A stretch of 64,000 nt of DNA. Origin: Spirosoma sp. (GTDB lineage Bacteria; Bacteroidota; Bacteroidia; Cytophagales; Spirosomataceae). The notes below the pieces were generated by a model. The model saw only the letters and a program-made list of their open reading frames with translations, was not told the DNA's origin and did no database searches. Below, one piece after another: positions 52,048-61,629 of the stretch. The position numbers and the translations under genes are program-made. The stretch lies in NCBI RefSeq assembly GCF_026391055.1, contig NZ_JAPLET010000010.1:62001-126000 (forward strand). The letters run 5' to 3'. Every line of letters begins with the position of its first letter. Positions within the stretch are counted from its first letter, which is position 1.

Positions 52048-52821
52048 ATGAACCAATCACTCTGGTCGCTTAACGGCCAACGCGCCCTCGTAACGGGCGG
52101 AACTAAAGGAATTGGCGAAGCCATTGTGCGGCAATTCCTGGACCTCGGCGCTGCTGTATTCATCGTTGCGCGGGACAATGCACTGCTTCAGCAACAACTA
52201 ACAGCCTATCGGCAAAAGGGCCACAAGGTGGACGGACTGGCCGTCGATATGAGCCAGCCTGGCACCGCGACTCAGGTAATAGAAGCTGTAACAACAAGCT
52301 GGGGAAGTCTGGATATTCTGGTCAACAACGCGGGCACCAACATACGCAAAGCCACCGCAGAGTATAGCCCGGCGGAATATGACCATGTGCTGAACACAAA
52401 CCTACGCTCAGCTTACGAACTGACTCAGGCCGCTTATCCCCTTTTGAAAGAATCCTCGGCGGGCGGCAAGGTCGTTATGATTTCTTCGGTATCAGGTCTG
52501 GCGCATACCAGCAGTGGTTCTTTATACGGCATGACCAAAGCGGCCATGATCCAGCTTACCCGAAACCTGGCAGTTGAATGGGCAGCAGACGGCATTCGGG
52601 TGAACTCGGTTGCCCCTTGGTACATCAATACCCCTTTGGCAACGCCCGTACTGACCAATCCCGAGAAATTAGCGGGTATTCTGAAACGAACGCCCATGAA
52701 CCGGGTTGGCGAACCGCAGGAAGTAGCCTCAGTAGTTTCGTTCCTCTGTATGCCCGCGTCAAGCTATGTAACGGGGCAGACCATCTCCGCCGACGGTGGC
52801 CTGATGGCCTGGGCGTATTAA
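52048..52821 (+). CDS. SDR oxidoreductase (tropinone-reductase-like)
   Basis: A 257-residue classical short-chain dehydrogenase. The cofactor loop GGTKGIG lies near 17-23, [20 protein letters not shown] is the class-specific region shared with tropinone-reductase-like proteins, ISSVSG carries the catalytic serine, and YGMTKAAM the YxxxK pair. The C-terminal [15 protein letters not shown] is typical. Substrate unknown. The ATG at 52048 is clear. Its stop overlaps that of the convergent TIM-barrel gene by 4 bases. Confidence 0.9.
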   Translation: MNQSLWSLNGQRALVTGGTKGIGEAIVRQFLDLGAAVFIVARDNALLQQQLTAYRQKGHKVDGLAVDMSQPGTATQVIEAVTTSWGSLDILVNNAGTNIRKATAEYSPAEYDHVLNTNLRSAYELTQAAYPLLKESSAGGKVVMISSVSGLAHTSSGSLYGMTKAAMIQLTRNLAVEWAADGIRVNSVAPWYINTPLATPVLTNPEKLAGILKRTPMNRVGEPQEVASVVSFLCMPASSYVTGQTISADGGLMAWAY

Positions 52822-53762
52822 ACTCCCGCTACCATAGCTTTCATTTTCGTCATGGCCGTTTTGGTTACCGTCAGGGCGTCCTGCGCGTAGTACTCTTTAT
52901 TGAAAACCTCCAGGGAGAGAACGATAGGCTGGTCGGTTCGCTTGATGAGCTTCAGCGTCTCGCGAATCGGCGCCACGCCATCGCCCGGAAACACCCGATC
53001 GGCGTCAACGATCTTCTCGCGGGTGAAATTGGCAGTGTAGTCGTTCACGTGGAATACCTCAATGACCGATTTTCCCACCAGTGGGAGCATCGTATTTCCT
53101 GACCCACCTTTGTAGAGGTGATAAATGTCTAACAGCACGCGTGCCGATGGATGGCCGCTTTCGATAGCCACAAACATCACTTCACTTAACCGGCTCAGGT
53201 TGGGCGAAAACCCCCACAGTTCCAGTTGGGGAACAACACCTGTTTTGTCGCCTATTTCGAGAATAGCCCGGTAGCGTTCGGCGGCTTTATACAGATCAAC
53301 TTTAGGGCTCCCCGGCGATTGGGCACCGATGGGTGGAGTCGCTACGCGTTTGCACCCAACTTCGGCCAACATTTCCATTTCACTTTTGAGCTGAGCAAGC
53401 CCTTTAGCACGAGCCGCTTCATCGTCAATAATCCAGGGAGCGAATCCGATGGCATTTTCAACCTTTATTCCGTTATCACCAAGAATCCGGCGAGCCTCTG
53501 CCGTTGTCCCGCCGTTCTTCAGGTAAGTCTGTAACGTCTCGATCCAGATTTCAACCGACCGAAATCCCGCTTTTGAAGCCGCTTCGAGTTCTTTCACAAA
53601 GCCAAGCTTTTGCCCCCGAATGGTACTCATGTTCAGGCAAATTGTAAAAGGAGACTGGGCAGCCGGAGCAGGCTTAGCTTCTAGCGAGGTTGAAGAGAGG
53701 GAGGCCCCTACAGAGGCAGTCAAAGCCGCTAGTGTTTGACGGCGGGTCACAGATTGAGACAT
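52818..53762 (-). CDS. Exported TIM-barrel isomerase/epimerase-like protein
   Basis: A 314-residue protein of the xylose-isomerase-like TIM-barrel family. [20 protein letters not shown] is a twin-arginine-type signal, so it is probably exported. Barrel segments include [55 protein letters not shown] and [15 protein letters not shown], with metal-ligand-like E, D, H and E. It is a distant relative of the protein at 21838. Substrate unknown. The stretch from 53763 to 54050 upstream is AT-rich, without genes or recognised repeats. Confidence 0.83.
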   Translation of the reverse strand: MSQSVTRRQTLAALTASVGASLSSTSLEAKPAPAAQSPFTICLNMSTIRGQKLGFVKELEAASKAGFRSVEIWIETLQTYLKNGGTTAEARRILGDNGIKVENAIGFAPWIIDDEAARAKGLAQLKSEMEMLAEVGCKRVATPPIGAQSPGSPKVDLYKAAERYRAILEIGDKTGVVPQLELWGFSPNLSRLSEVMFVAIESGHPSARVLLDIYHLYKGGSGNTMLPLVGKSVIEVFHVNDYTANFTREKIVDADRVFPGDGVAPIRETLKLIKRTDQPIVLSLEVFNKEYYAQDALTVTKTAMTKMKAMVAGV

Positions 53763-54050
53763 GAAGGAAACAGAATTCAGGCGTTTGTAGAAATCGTATA
53801 GTAAACGAGAAAAGGGGGTAAACCTACTGTTTTACGGTATCTGTAGTTTTTATACTTCCGAACTACGCAAACCAGTGCTCTTAGCTAGTACAAGCCTTGT
53901 TAGCGTTGTAGAGTTGAAAGCGCTGATCTTGTAGAGTTGCGACACACAAATTGAAAAAGAATAAATAAGCGACGAAGTAGCCGAAAAGAGGCTGAGCTGG
54001 CGTCAAAAAACTTCTTTAAAATAAATTTTCTATTTCTCCTAACTATTTCA

Positions 54051-54058
54051 TACTTTTG
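54051..54058 (+). promoter_or_regulatory. Promoter P1 upstream of rplC
   Basis: TACTTTTG followed by CA is an exact Bacteroidota -7 match; transcription would start near 54064 and include the structured leader. The region just upstream is AT-rich. Confidence 0.65.
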
Positions 54059-54063
54059 CACTC

Positions 54064-54207
54064 CCAAACTCGGAACATCGAGTCTAACGACATACGAGGG
54101 TGAAGGTCCGTAAGGAAACCACATCTGACTTTTTCGGCAAACGAACGTTGCACTGCATCGTGCTGTCTGTCATTTGAGGTCAGGTGCTTTGCGCCCGGCC
54201 TTTTTTT
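54064..54207 (+). ncRNA. Attenuator-like structured leader RNA with terminator
   Basis: A roughly 145-base leader. CTCG/CGAG (54069-54082) forms a first hairpin. GGTCCGTAAGGAAACC (54105-54120) forms a stem capped by a GUAA tetraloop. A rho-independent terminator pairs GGTCAGGTGC (54178-54187) with GCGCCCGGCC (54191-54200) before seven T (54201-54207). CATCTGAC at 54122-54129 can instead pair with GTCAGGTG at 54179-54186, excluding the terminator. This is the layout of a transcription attenuator, or the RNA could be a free small RNA. Confidence 0.6.
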
Positions 54208-54262
54208 ATGTCGTTTTGGGGCTGATTGTTAAGCAGATATAGGATTCGTCCGATTATTTGCC

Positions 54263-54270
54263 TACCTTTG
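54263..54270 (+). promoter_or_regulatory. Promoter P2 upstream of rplC
   Basis: TACCTTTG followed by CG matches the -7 consensus. Transcripts would begin near 54277, inside a strong hairpin (CCCCGATTCGGA at 54273-54284 with TCCGAACGGGG at 54288-54298), and bypass the upstream terminator. Confidence 0.6.
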
Positions 54271-54342
54271 CGCCCCGATTCGGAAGGTCCGAACGGGGAA
54301 ATGAATACCTATTTTTTACCTGCTTACTTTAAACAAACACAA

Positions 54343-54963
54343 ATGTCTGGTTTAATTGGCAAGAAAATCGGGATGACCAGCGTGTACAATGCGGACGGGC
54401 AGGCTCTGGCATGTACAGTGATTGAGACGGGTCCCTGTGTCGTAACTCAAGTTCGTAGCGTCGAGAAAGATGGCTACACAGCTGTGCAGCTGGGTTATGG
54501 CGACAAGAAAGAAAAGCACAGCAACAAGCCGGAGATGGGCCACTTCAAAAAAGCGGGCACCACACCTAAACGGAAACTGGTTGAATTCAAAGAATTCGAA
54601 CAGGAACTTGCTTTAGGTGCAACACTTACGGTAGCCGACGTATTTGCAGAAACTGACTTCGTTGACGTAGTCGGAACAGCTAAAGGTCGTGGTTTCCAAG
54701 GCGTTGTGAAACGTCACGGATTCGGTGGTGTAGGCGGTCAAACGCACGGTCAGCATAACCGGGGTCGTCACCCAGGTTCGATCGGTGCCTGTTCGTTCCC
54801 ATCGCGTGTGTTCAAAGGTCTTCGGATGGCCGGCCGTATGGGCGGCAACCGTGTGAAGGTTCAAAACCTACGCGTTTTGCGTGTTCTGCCTGAGCAAAAC
54901 CTGCTCGTTGTTAGCGGTTCAATTCCAGGAGCCAAAAATTCATACGTTATTATCGAGAAGTAG
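54343..54963 (+). CDS. rplC: 50S ribosomal protein L3
   Basis: Early-assembly large-subunit protein of 206 residues. The start [19 protein letters not shown] is the typical L3 opening. [23 protein letters not shown] carries the methylated-glutamine region, and [18 protein letters not shown] and [19 protein letters not shown] follow. The ATG at 54343 is chosen; the open frame back to 54226 is 5' leader. It is the first ribosomal gene here; rpsJ is not directly upstream. Confidence 0.97.
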   Translation: MSGLIGKKIGMTSVYNADGQALACTVIETGPCVVTQVRSVEKDGYTAVQLGYGDKKEKHSNKPEMGHFKKAGTTPKRKLVEFKEFEQELALGATLTVADVFAETDFVDVVGTAKGRGFQGVVKRHGFGGVGGQTHGQHNRGRHPGSIGACSFPSRVFKGLRMAGRMGGNRVKVQNLRVLRVLPEQNLLVVSGSIPGAKNSYVIIEK

Positions 54964-54966
54964 GTC

Positions 54967-55596
54967 ATGGAAGTAATCGTATATAACAGCAAAGGCGAGG
55001 ACACAGGCAAAAAGGTCACGCTTCCGGAAGAGGTTTTCGGTATTGAGCCGAACCAACACGCGATTTACCTCGACGTGAAACAATACCTGGCCAATCAGCG
55101 TCAGGGAACGCACAAAGCGAAAGAGCGTGCTGAAAATGCCCACTCAACCCGCAAACTGAAGAAGCAAAAAGGTACAGGTGGTGCCCGTGCCGGTAGCGCC
55201 AAGTCGCCGGTATTCGTTGGTGGTGGTACAATTTTCGGACCTCGCCCCCGCGACTACAGCTTCAAACTGAATAAGAAAGTGAAAGCACTGGCTCGCCAGT
55301 CGGCTTACGCCGTTAAAGCAAAAGCTGAAAAGATTTCAGTTATCGACAGCATTGCACTGGAAGCTCCCCGCACGAAAGATTACATCCAGTTCCTGAGTGA
55401 TCTGAATGTAACGGGTAAGAAAACGCTGCTGATCCTGCCCGACGTAAACACAAATGTTGTGTTATCGAGCCGGAACGTACAGAAGGCGAAAGTTACGACA
55501 GCTTCGCAGGTAAATACCTACGATCTGATGAACGCCGACCAACTGCTTATCAGCGAAGACGCCCTGTCAACCATTCAAACGTTGTTCGACAAATAA
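54967..55596 (+). CDS. rplD: 50S ribosomal protein L4
   Basis: L4 lines the exit tunnel and, in some bacteria, represses its own operon. The 209-residue protein shows HKAKERAENAHSTRKLKKQKGTGGARAGS with the tunnel-loop glycines and KSPVFVGGGTIFGPRPRDYSFKLNKK. It follows rplC by 3 bases. Whether it acts on the upstream leader as in gamma-proteobacteria is unknown. Confidence 0.97.
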   Translation: MEVIVYNSKGEDTGKKVTLPEEVFGIEPNQHAIYLDVKQYLANQRQGTHKAKERAENAHSTRKLKKQKGTGGARAGSAKSPVFVGGGTIFGPRPRDYSFKLNKKVKALARQSAYAVKAKAEKISVIDSIALEAPRTKDYIQFLSDLNVTGKKTLLILPDVNTNVVLSSRNVQKAKVTTASQVNTYDLMNADQLLISEDALSTIQTLFDK

Positions 55597-55599
55597 ACC

Positions 55600-55887
55600 A
55601 TGAGCGTACTAAAACGACCAATCGTCACTGAAAAGATGACGGGCCTTAACAAGCAGGGGAAGTATGCTTTTGAGGTTGAACTAAAAGCCAACAAACTCGA
55701 AATCGGCAAAGCCATCGAGAAAATGTATGGCGTAAACGTTGAAGCTGTTAACACCTTCCGGGTATACGGAAAGAAACGCAGCAAGAACATCAACGGACGT
55801 GTTGTATCGGGCAAGACCCCAACCACTAAGAAAGCAATTGTTACGGTTGCCGAAGGCGAAGTAATTGATATCTACGCTGACCTGTAA
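55600..55887 (+). CDS. rplW: 50S ribosomal protein L23
   Basis: Exit-tunnel-rim protein of 95 residues that docks trigger factor and SRP. It starts MSVLKRPIVTEKMTGL, and KYAFEVELKANKLEIGKAIEKMYGV matches the family, as does VNTFRVYGKKRSK. Three bases separate it from rplD. Confidence 0.97.
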   Translation: MSVLKRPIVTEKMTGLNKQGKYAFEVELKANKLEIGKAIEKMYGVNVEAVNTFRVYGKKRSKNINGRVVSGKTPTTKKAIVTVAEGEVIDIYADL

Positions 55888-55917
55888 ACCGAGCACTGCT
55901 CTACCAATTAATCAGTC

Positions 55918-56742
55918 ATGGGAGTTAAAAAACTAAGACCAATAACGCCGAGTACACGTTTTCGCGTGGCACCCGACTTTGCGGAAATAACAGCCTCCAA
56001 GCCAGAAAAAAGCCTGCTGGAGCCCATTAAGAGAACCGGTGGCCGTAATAACGAAGGTCACCGCACTATGCGCTACATTGGAGGAGGTCATAAGCGGCAA
56101 TACCGTATTATTGACTTCAAGCGCGATAAAGTCGGCCAGCCTGCCGAAGTTTTGACTGTAGAATACGATCCAAACCGTACAGCACGCATTGCTCTGGTGC
56201 AATATGCTGACGGCGAAAAACGCTACATCATCGCACCACAGGGTATCACCGTAGGCCAGACCATCCGGTCGGGCGAAGGGTCAACTCCTGATGTTGGTAA
56301 CGCACTACCACTGGCTCTGATGCCAATCGGTACCATCGTTCACAACATTGAATTGACACCGGGTAAAGGTGGTGCAATGGCCCGTTCGGCTGGCACATAC
56401 GCCCAGTTGGTTGGTCGTGAAGACAAATATGCTATCCTGCGTTTGCCTTCGGGTGAAACACGCCGGGTTCTGAGCGCAGGCATGGCAACGGTAGGTTCGG
56501 TATCGAACCCCGACCACATGAACGTTGTCGTCGGTAAGGCTGGTCGTAGTCGCTGGTTAGGTCGTCGTCCCCGTGTTCGTGCGGTAGTTATGAACCCTGT
56601 CGATCACCCAATGGGTGGTGGTGAAGGTCGGGCATCGGGTGGTCACCCACGCTCGCGTAATGGCCAGTTCGCCAAAGGTCAGAAGACCCGCAACAAGAAC
56701 AAGGCATCTGAAAGCATGATTATTAGCCGACGCAAAAAGTAA
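55918..56742 (+). CDS. rplB: 50S ribosomal protein L2
   Basis: Core large-subunit protein of 274 residues near the peptidyl-transferase centre. Typical segments are [20 protein letters not shown] and [37 protein letters not shown] contains the conserved histidine of the PTC loop. The gap to rplW is 30 bases. Confidence 0.97.
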   Translation: MGVKKLRPITPSTRFRVAPDFAEITASKPEKSLLEPIKRTGGRNNEGHRTMRYIGGGHKRQYRIIDFKRDKVGQPAEVLTVEYDPNRTARIALVQYADGEKRYIIAPQGITVGQTIRSGEGSTPDVGNALPLALMPIGTIVHNIELTPGKGGAMARSAGTYAQLVGREDKYAILRLPSGETRRVLSAGMATVGSVSNPDHMNVVVGKAGRSRWLGRRPRVRAVVMNPVDHPMGGGEGRASGGHPRSRNGQFAKGQKTRNKNKASESMIISRRKK

Positions 56743-56751
56743 CAGATAAAC

Positions 56752-57030
56752 ATGGCACGTTCACTCAAAAAAGGCCCATATATTGATTTCCGTCTGGACA
56801 ATAAAGTTCAGGCTCAGAATGATTCGGGCAAGAAATCGGTCATCAAAACCTGGTCGCGTCGTTCGATGATTTCGCCGGATTTTGTAGGCCACACCTTCGC
56901 TGTGCATAACGGCAACAAGTTTATCCCGGTTTATGTAACGGAGAACATGGTAGGTCACAAGCTCGGTGAATTTTCACCAACGCGTAACTTCCGGGGTCAC
57001 ACCGCAAAGAAAGACAAGGGCAAACGATAA
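56752..57030 (+). CDS. rpsS: 30S ribosomal protein S19
   Basis: Head protein of the small subunit, 92 residues. It begins [13 protein letters not shown] and contains [23 protein letters not shown] and [22 protein letters not shown], diagnostic for S19. It lies 9 bases after rplB and is followed by an 82-base gap with an imperfect hairpin. Confidence 0.97.
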   Translation: MARSLKKGPYIDFRLDNKVQAQNDSGKKSVIKTWSRRSMISPDFVGHTFAVHNGNKFIPVYVTENMVGHKLGEFSPTRNFRGHTAKKDKGKR

Positions 57031-57038
57031 ACTAGCAG

Positions 57039-57098
57039 CGGGTTTCGGGCAGAGGGCCCAGGGTGTTTTCTAATCCCAATGTCCTGGTCCCTGAACCC
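57039..57098 (+). promoter_or_regulatory. Imperfect hairpin between rpsS and rplV
   Basis: A G-rich segment (GGGTTTCGGGCAGAGGGCCCAGGG) is followed, after an AT-rich centre, by a C-rich segment (CCTGGTCCCTGAACCCC) that pairs with it imperfectly. It interrupts an otherwise tightly packed operon and may be a processing site or repeat insertion. Confidence 0.4.
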
Positions 57099-57112
57099 CA
57101 AACCATAAAAAC

Positions 57113-57505
57113 ATGGAAGCAGTAGCAAAACTTAAAGATGTGCCCACGTCGCCCCGTAAGATGCGGTTAATCGCCGACCTCATTCGTGGTCAGCGCGTTA
57201 GCCGGGCGTTGGGCCTGTTGAAATATCAGCCACAGGCTGGTGCCGACGTATTGCAGAAAGTGCTTTTGTCGGCCGTTGCCAACTGGCAGCAGAAGAACGA
57301 AGATCAGCGCATCGAAGATGCCGATCTTTACGTAAAAACGATTTTTGTTGATGGCGGTCCGATGCTGAAGCGTCTTCGGCCAGCACCACAAGGCCGTGGC
57401 CACCGGATTCGGAAGCGGTCAAACCACATTACACTTGTGGTAGACAGCGCTGCTGATACGGTATTGAGCCAGGCTGAAGTTTCTACCCCTGAAAACGAAC
57501 AATAA
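57113..57505 (+). CDS. rplV: 50S ribosomal protein L22
   Basis: Tunnel protein of 130 residues. The start [26 protein letters not shown] is the usual opening. The tunnel hairpin region is [31 protein letters not shown] short acidic tail follows. It precedes rpsC by 6 bases. Confidence 0.97.
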   Translation: MEAVAKLKDVPTSPRKMRLIADLIRGQRVSRALGLLKYQPQAGADVLQKVLLSAVANWQQKNEDQRIEDADLYVKTIFVDGGPMLKRLRPAPQGRGHRIRKRSNHITLVVDSAADTVLSQAEVSTPENEQ

Positions 57506-57511
57506 ACAGAA

Positions 57512-58420
57512 ATGGGACAAAAAATAAATCCAGTTGGCCTGCGACTTGGTATTGTTCGGGGCTGGGAGTCGAGCTGGTACGGCGGCAAAGAATTTTCGGA
57601 AAAACTTGTTGAAGATGAGAAAATCCGGAAATACGTAGCAGCCCGTATCCCGAAAGGCGCCATTGCGCGGGTCGTTATCGAGCGTACCCTGAAGCGTGTA
57701 ACCCTAACAATTCACACGGCTCGTCCGGGTATTGTTATCGGTAAAGGTGGTGGCGAAGTCGACAAGATCAAGGAAGAGCTGAAAAAGATCACGGGCAAAG
57801 ATGTCCAGATCAATATCTTCGAAATCAAACGCCCTGAAATTGATGCGAAACTGGTTGGCGAAGCAATCGCTCAGCAGTTACAGGCTCGTATTTCGTTCCG
57901 TCGTGCCATGAAGCAAGCTATCCAATCAGCGATTCGGGTAGGTGCTCAGGGTATCAAAGTGAAAGTATCGGGTCGTTTGGGTGGTGCAGAAATTGCCCGC
58001 TCAGAACAATACAAAGAAGGTCGTGTACCTCTGCATACCTTGCGCGCTGATATTGATTATGCTATCTCTGAAGCCCAAACCGTATACGGCAAAATCGGCA
58101 TCAAAGTGTGGATTTTCAAAGGCGAAGTTTACGGTAAGCGTGATCTGTCTCCGGCAGCCATGATGAGCCAGGCGCAAGCCGGCGAGCGTACTGCTTCGGC
58201 AAATGATCGTGGCGACCGTCGTGGCCCACGTGGTGACCGTGATGGCAATGACCGCGGTGGTCGTGGCCGGGGCGGAGATCGCGGTGGTGACCGGGGTGGC
58301 AACCGCGGTGGTGCAGGTGCAGGTGGTCAGGGCGGTAATCGTGGTGGCGGCCAAGGCGGCAACCGCGGTGGCGCTGGCGGTCAGGGTGGCAACCGCGGTG
58401 GTGGCGGACCAAGACGATAA
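57512..58420 (+). CDS. rpsC: 30S ribosomal protein S3 with RGG-rich tail
   Basis: mRNA-entry protein of 302 residues; S3 usually has 210-240. Residues 1-215 are standard: [14 protein letters not shown], the KH-domain loop [11 protein letters not shown] at 75-85, and [17 protein letters not shown] at the normal end. Residues 227-302 are an added low-complexity tail of Arg-Gly-Gly, Asp-Arg-Gly-Gly and Gln-Gly-Gly-Asn-Arg repeats. The tail is basic and probably disordered; RNA binding is inferred. It precedes rplP with a 90-base gap. Confidence 0.97.
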   Translation: MGQKINPVGLRLGIVRGWESSWYGGKEFSEKLVEDEKIRKYVAARIPKGAIARVVIERTLKRVTLTIHTARPGIVIGKGGGEVDKIKEELKKITGKDVQINIFEIKRPEIDAKLVGEAIAQQLQARISFRRAMKQAIQSAIRVGAQGIKVKVSGRLGGAEIARSEQYKEGRVPLHTLRADIDYAISEAQTVYGKIGIKVWIFKGEVYGKRDLSPAAMMSQAQAGERTASANDRGDRRGPRGDRDGNDRGGRGRGGDRGGDRGGNRGGAGAGGQGGNRGGGQGGNRGGAGGQGGNRGGGGPRR

Positions 58421-58510
58421 ATTTTGTCGTCAGTTGTCAGTTCACAGTCGTCAGTTCACAAACTATCAGCGACAATCAACTAACCACTATCGACGCTAAC
58501 TTTCAGAGCT
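58421..58510. repeat. Short tandem repeats between rpsC and rplP
   Basis: GTCGTCAGTT, GTCAGTTCACA and GTCGTCAGTTCACA occur one after another from 58426, followed by related GACAATC/CGACGC words. The 90-base gap has no other feature. Confidence 0.5.
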
Positions 58511-58942
58511 ATGTTACAGCCAAAAAGAACTAAATTCCGTAAACAACATAAAGGTAGGATTCCAGGTATCGCTTCACGCGGTCATGAAATCGCCTTCGGA
58601 ACGTTCGGTATCAAATCACTGGAACCCGGTCGGATTACCGCTCGCCAGATTGAAGCCGCTCGTATTTCCGTAACACGGGCAATGAAACGCGAAGGCCAGG
58701 TTTGGATTCGCATATTCCCCGACAAACCAATCACCAAGAAACCAGCCGAAGTTCGGATGGGGAAAGGTAAGGGTGCCCCCGAATATTGGGTAGCCGTAGT
58801 GAAGCCCGGCACGATTATGTTCGAAACGACGGGCGTTGATCTGGCAACGGGTATGGAAGCCCTGCGCCTGGCGGCTCAGAAATTGCCAGTTCGGACCAAG
58901 TTTGTTGTCCGGCGTGATTATCAGGAGCAAGTCGAAGACTAG
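58511..58942 (+). CDS. rplP: 50S ribosomal protein L16
   Basis: A-site-adjacent protein of 143 residues. It opens [16 protein letters not shown], continues [21 protein letters not shown], and has [31 protein letters not shown], all standard L16. It precedes rpmC by 21 bases. Confidence 0.97.
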   Translation: MLQPKRTKFRKQHKGRIPGIASRGHEIAFGTFGIKSLEPGRITARQIEAARISVTRAMKREGQVWIRIFPDKPITKKPAEVRMGKGKGAPEYWVAVVKPGTIMFETTGVDLATGMEALRLAAQKLPVRTKFVVRRDYQEQVED

Positions 58943-58963
58943 TACCCCTAAGCGACGAACAAA

Positions 58964-59158
58964 ATGAAAAAAGAAGATTTGAAAGGGTTGTCGGCCGACG
59001 AGATCCGCACTGAGATTGGTGCAGAACAGGACCGACTGTTGAAACTCAAGTTCGCTCATGCGGTTTCTCCAATCGAGAACCCGATGCGCATCCGCGAGAG
59101 CCGCAAACGGATTGCTCGCCTGAACACAGAACTGACGGTTAAATCGCGGCAAGCCTAA
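58964..59158 (+). CDS. rpmC: 50S ribosomal protein L29
   Basis: Small exit-rim protein of 64 residues. MKKEDLKGLSADEIRTEIG, LLKLKFAHAVSPIENPMRIRESRKRIARLNTEL is the standard two-helix L29. It precedes rpsQ by 12 bases. Confidence 0.95.
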   Translation: MKKEDLKGLSADEIRTEIGAEQDRLLKLKFAHAVSPIENPMRIRESRKRIARLNTELTVKSRQA

Positions 59159-59170
59159 TAAGACACGACG

Positions 59171-59533
59171 ATGGAAGAGCAACAAGCACCAGCACCACAG
59201 GAGGAAGTAACCCCGGTGGCAGCAGCAACAGAACAGCCAGCCGCAGCCGCTTCAGCAACGAGCGCAACGGAAACGGCTTCGGAGCGCAACGCTCGGAAAG
59301 AGCGTATCGGACGGGTGACCAGCAATAAAATGCAGAAGACCATCACTGTAGCGATTGATCGCAAGGTGAAACACCCGATGTATGGCAAGTTCATGAACAA
59401 GACGAAAAAACTGACGGTTCATGACGAGAAAAATGAGTGTGGTATTGGTGACACGGTACGTGTTATGGAAACCCGCCCAATGAGTAAGAACAAGCGTTGG
59501 CGTTTAGTCGAAATCATCGAAAAAGCGAAGTAA
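59171..59533 (+). CDS. rpsQ: 30S ribosomal protein S17 with N-terminal extension
   Basis: 16S-rRNA-binding protein of 120 residues; S17 is usually 80-90. The standard part starts near residue 38 ([24 protein letters not shown]) and has [21 protein letters not shown] and [20 protein letters not shown]. The first 37 residues are Glu, Pro, Ala and Thr-rich and look disordered. There is no internal start at the usual position, so the extension is probably translated. Confidence 0.95.
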   Translation: MEEQQAPAPQEEVTPVAAATEQPAAAASATSATETASERNARKERIGRVTSNKMQKTITVAIDRKVKHPMYGKFMNKTKKLTVHDEKNECGIGDTVRVMETRPMSKNKRWRLVEIIEKAK

Positions 59534-59536
59534 GCC

Positions 59537-59905
59537 ATGGTACAGCAAGAATCAAGATTAGGAGTAGCCGATAACAGTGGCGCTAAAGAGGTGCTGGTTA
59601 TCCGCGTCCTGGGCGGTACGGGTAAGCGGTATGCATCAGTCGGTGACAAGATTGTCGTGACGGTGAAGCAAGCCCTGTCATCCAGCAGTATGAAGAAAGG
59701 TACGGTTTCTAAAGCCGTAGTTGTTCGGACCAAGAAGGAAGTGCGTCGGAAAGATGGATCGTATATCCGCTTTGAAGATAATGCCGCCGTATTGCTCAAC
59801 AACAACGACGAGCCACGTGGCACCCGTATTTTTGGACCTGTGGCCCGCGAATTGCGCGAGAAGCAGTTTATGAAAATCGTATCGTTAGCCCCGGAGGTAT
59901 TGTAA
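59537..59905 (+). CDS. rplN: 50S ribosomal protein L14
   Basis: Intersubunit-bridge protein of 122 residues. It starts [27 protein letters not shown] and contains [28 protein letters not shown] and [28 protein letters not shown], matching L14 end to end. Three bases separate it from rpsQ. Confidence 0.97.
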   Translation: MVQQESRLGVADNSGAKEVLVIRVLGGTGKRYASVGDKIVVTVKQALSSSSMKKGTVSKAVVVRTKKEVRRKDGSYIRFEDNAAVLLNNNDEPRGTRIFGPVARELREKQFMKIVSLAPEVL

Positions 59906-59908
59906 GCA

Positions 59909-60265
59909 ATGGAGAAGAAAATAACGCTACCGAAACACAAATTCCACATTAAGACGGGCGATACTGTCGTCGTTATTGGTGGTAACTCGAAAGGTCAGCG
60001 CGGTGTAGTGACAGAAGTAATCGTAGAGAAAGATCGTGCTCGGGTTGAGGGCGTCGCTATGATTACCAAGCACATGAAGCCAACGGCTTCTAACCCGCAG
60101 GGAAGTCTGGTAAAAACGGAAGGTTCTATCCACATCAGTAATCTGAAACTGGTTGATCCTGCCACCGGCGAACCTACCCGCACGGGTCGTAAGTTGAATG
60201 ATAAGGGTAAACTGCAACGGTTCTCGAAAAAGACCGGCAATTTCATCCCCGACGTCCGTAAATAA
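59909..60265 (+). CDS. rplX: 50S ribosomal protein L24
   Basis: Assembly-initiator protein of 118 residues with a KOW motif (HIKTGDTVVVIGGNSKGQRGVV). It continues VEGVAMITKHMKPTASNPQGSLVKTEGSIHISN. It follows rplN by 3 bases. Confidence 0.97.
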   Translation: MEKKITLPKHKFHIKTGDTVVVIGGNSKGQRGVVTEVIVEKDRARVEGVAMITKHMKPTASNPQGSLVKTEGSIHISNLKLVDPATGEPTRTGRKLNDKGKLQRFSKKTGNFIPDVRK

Positions 60266-60280
60266 TAAAGGTTTAAGAGA

Positions 60281-60835
60281 ATGGCAACGCCAAGACTTAA
60301 AGAAAAATACTTAAGCGAAGTCGTACCTCAGTTGAAGGACAAATTTCAGTATAAGTCGGTCATGCAAGTGCCCCGTCTGAGCAAAATTGTCATCAACAAA
60401 GGTATTGGAGCCGCTGTCGCCGATAAAAAATTGGTGGACGTAGGCGTCGAAGAATTAACGACCATCACAGGGCAGAAAGCCGTTCCGACGCTGTCGAAGA
60501 AGGCTGTCTCGAACTTCAAACTGCGGGAGAAAATGCCCATTGGTGCGAAAGTTACGCTGCGTGGTGTGAAGATGTATGAATTCATGGACCGGTTAACGAC
60601 AGTGTCGCTGCCCCGTGTTCGTGACTTCAAAGGCATTAGCGATAAAGGGTTTGATGGCCGTGGCAACTACACCTTTGGGGTGCAGGAGCAGATTATCTTC
60701 CCTGAGATCAGCATTGATAAAGTAGCCCGCATTTCGGGAATGGACATCACATTTGTGACGACTGCCGACACCGATAATGAGAGTTACGAATTGCTGAAAG
60801 CGATGGGTATGCCGTTTGCTAAAAGTGGTAAATAA
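60281..60835 (+). CDS. rplE: 50S ribosomal protein L5
   Basis: 5S-rRNA-binding protein of 184 residues. Typical segments are [52 protein letters not shown] and [23 protein letters not shown]. It follows rplX by 15 bases. Confidence 0.97.
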   Translation: MATPRLKEKYLSEVVPQLKDKFQYKSVMQVPRLSKIVINKGIGAAVADKKLVDVGVEELTTITGQKAVPTLSKKAVSNFKLREKMPIGAKVTLRGVKMYEFMDRLTTVSLPRVRDFKGISDKGFDGRGNYTFGVQEQIIFPEISIDKVARISGMDITFVTTADTDNESYELLKAMGMPFAKSGK

Positions 60836-60858
60836 CAACCGATTTAAAGGTTAAGATA

Positions 60859-61128
60859 ATGGCAAAAGAATCAATAAAAGCACGGGAACGGAAACGCGAA
60901 GCCATGGTAGCGAAGTATGCTACCAAGCGGGCCGCTTTAAAAGCCGCCGGTGATTACATCGGCCTGGACAAACTGCCTAAGAATTCGTCTCCTGTCCGTT
61001 TGCACAACCGTTGCAAACTAACAGGTCGTCCTCGGGGCTACATGCGTAAGTTTGGTATTTCACGGGTAACATTCCGGGAAATGGCATCAGCAGGGAAGAT
61101 TCCGGGTGTAACTAAAGCAAGCTGGTAA
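60859..61128 (+). CDS. rpsN: 30S ribosomal protein S14 (long, zinc-free form)
   Basis: Small-subunit head protein of 89 residues. [32 protein letters not shown] and [30 protein letters not shown] show the long form lacking the CxxC zinc pairs. The short zinc form is not present here. Confidence 0.97.
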   Translation: MAKESIKARERKREAMVAKYATKRAALKAAGDYIGLDKLPKNSSPVRLHNRCKLTGRPRGYMRKFGISRVTFREMASAGKIPGVTKASW

Positions 61129-61164
61129 TTCCAGATTCCATTTCTATTTGTAATTCAGTTTCCG

Positions 61165-61172
61165 TAATTTTG
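61165..61172 (+). promoter_or_regulatory. Possible internal promoter before rpsH
   Basis: TAATTTTG followed by CG matches the -7 consensus in the 90-base gap after rpsN. TTTG lies upstream at 61147-61150, slightly closer than ideal. It would start transcripts about 40 bases before rpsH. Confidence 0.5.
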
Positions 61173-61218
61173 CGAACTTTCTAAAAAACAGGGGTTTGCA
61201 AGTAACGCAACGCAACGA

Positions 61219-61617
61219 ATGAATACAGACCCAATAGCAGATTTTCTGACCCGCGTTAGAAACGCCATCCGGGCTAAGCACCGGGTTGTGGAGATACCTG
61301 CTTCCAACATAAAAAAAGAAATTACCAAGGTTTTGTACGAAAAAGGGTACATCCAGAACTATAAGTTCGACGACAGTACGCCACAGGGCTCTATCAAAAT
61401 AGCGCTCAAGTACAACCCCACTACGAAGCAGCCTGCTATCGTTGATCTGCAACGCATTAGTCGTCCAGGTCTGCGCCAGTATCGGGGTGCCGACAATCTG
61501 CCGCGTATCCTGAATGGCTTGGGTGTCGCTATCATTTCTACCTCGAAAGGTGTAATGACGGATAAAGAAGCCAAGACGCTGAACGTCGGCGGAGAAGTAT
61601 TGTGTTACGTATATTAA
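61219..61617 (+). CDS. rpsH: 30S ribosomal protein S8
   Basis: 16S-rRNA-binding protein of 132 residues. It opens [29 protein letters not shown] and ends [38 protein letters not shown], matching S8. It starts after a gap with a promoter-like box and precedes rplF by 12 bases. Confidence 0.97.
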   Translation: MNTDPIADFLTRVRNAIRAKHRVVEIPASNIKKEITKVLYEKGYIQNYKFDDSTPQGSIKIALKYNPTTKQPAIVDLQRISRPGLRQYRGADNLPRILNGLGVAIISTSKGVMTDKEAKTLNVGGEVLCYVY

Positions 61618-61629
61618 TCCGAACGAACG

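Noticed and set aside
53763..54050. Possible tRNA or small gene in the gap before promoter P1.
   Set aside because: No cloverleaf, no T-loop motif and no coding frame was found, only AT-rich sequence with a short TTGTAGAGTTG direct repeat.
54104..54123. Resemblance of the rplC leader (AGGTCCGTAAGGAAACCAC) to the core of SRP RNA (AGGUCCGGAAGGAAGCAGC).
   Set aside because: The nearly universal AGCA internal-loop bases are not kept, there is no long closing helix between the two ends, and the 3' end is a terminator. It is probably a coincidental GNRA hairpin.
58001..58499. Open frames in other frames and on the opposite strand of the rpsC tail, rich in Thr/Ala/Val or His.
   Set aside because: They are shadows of the GGT/CGT-rich repeat encoding the RGG tail.
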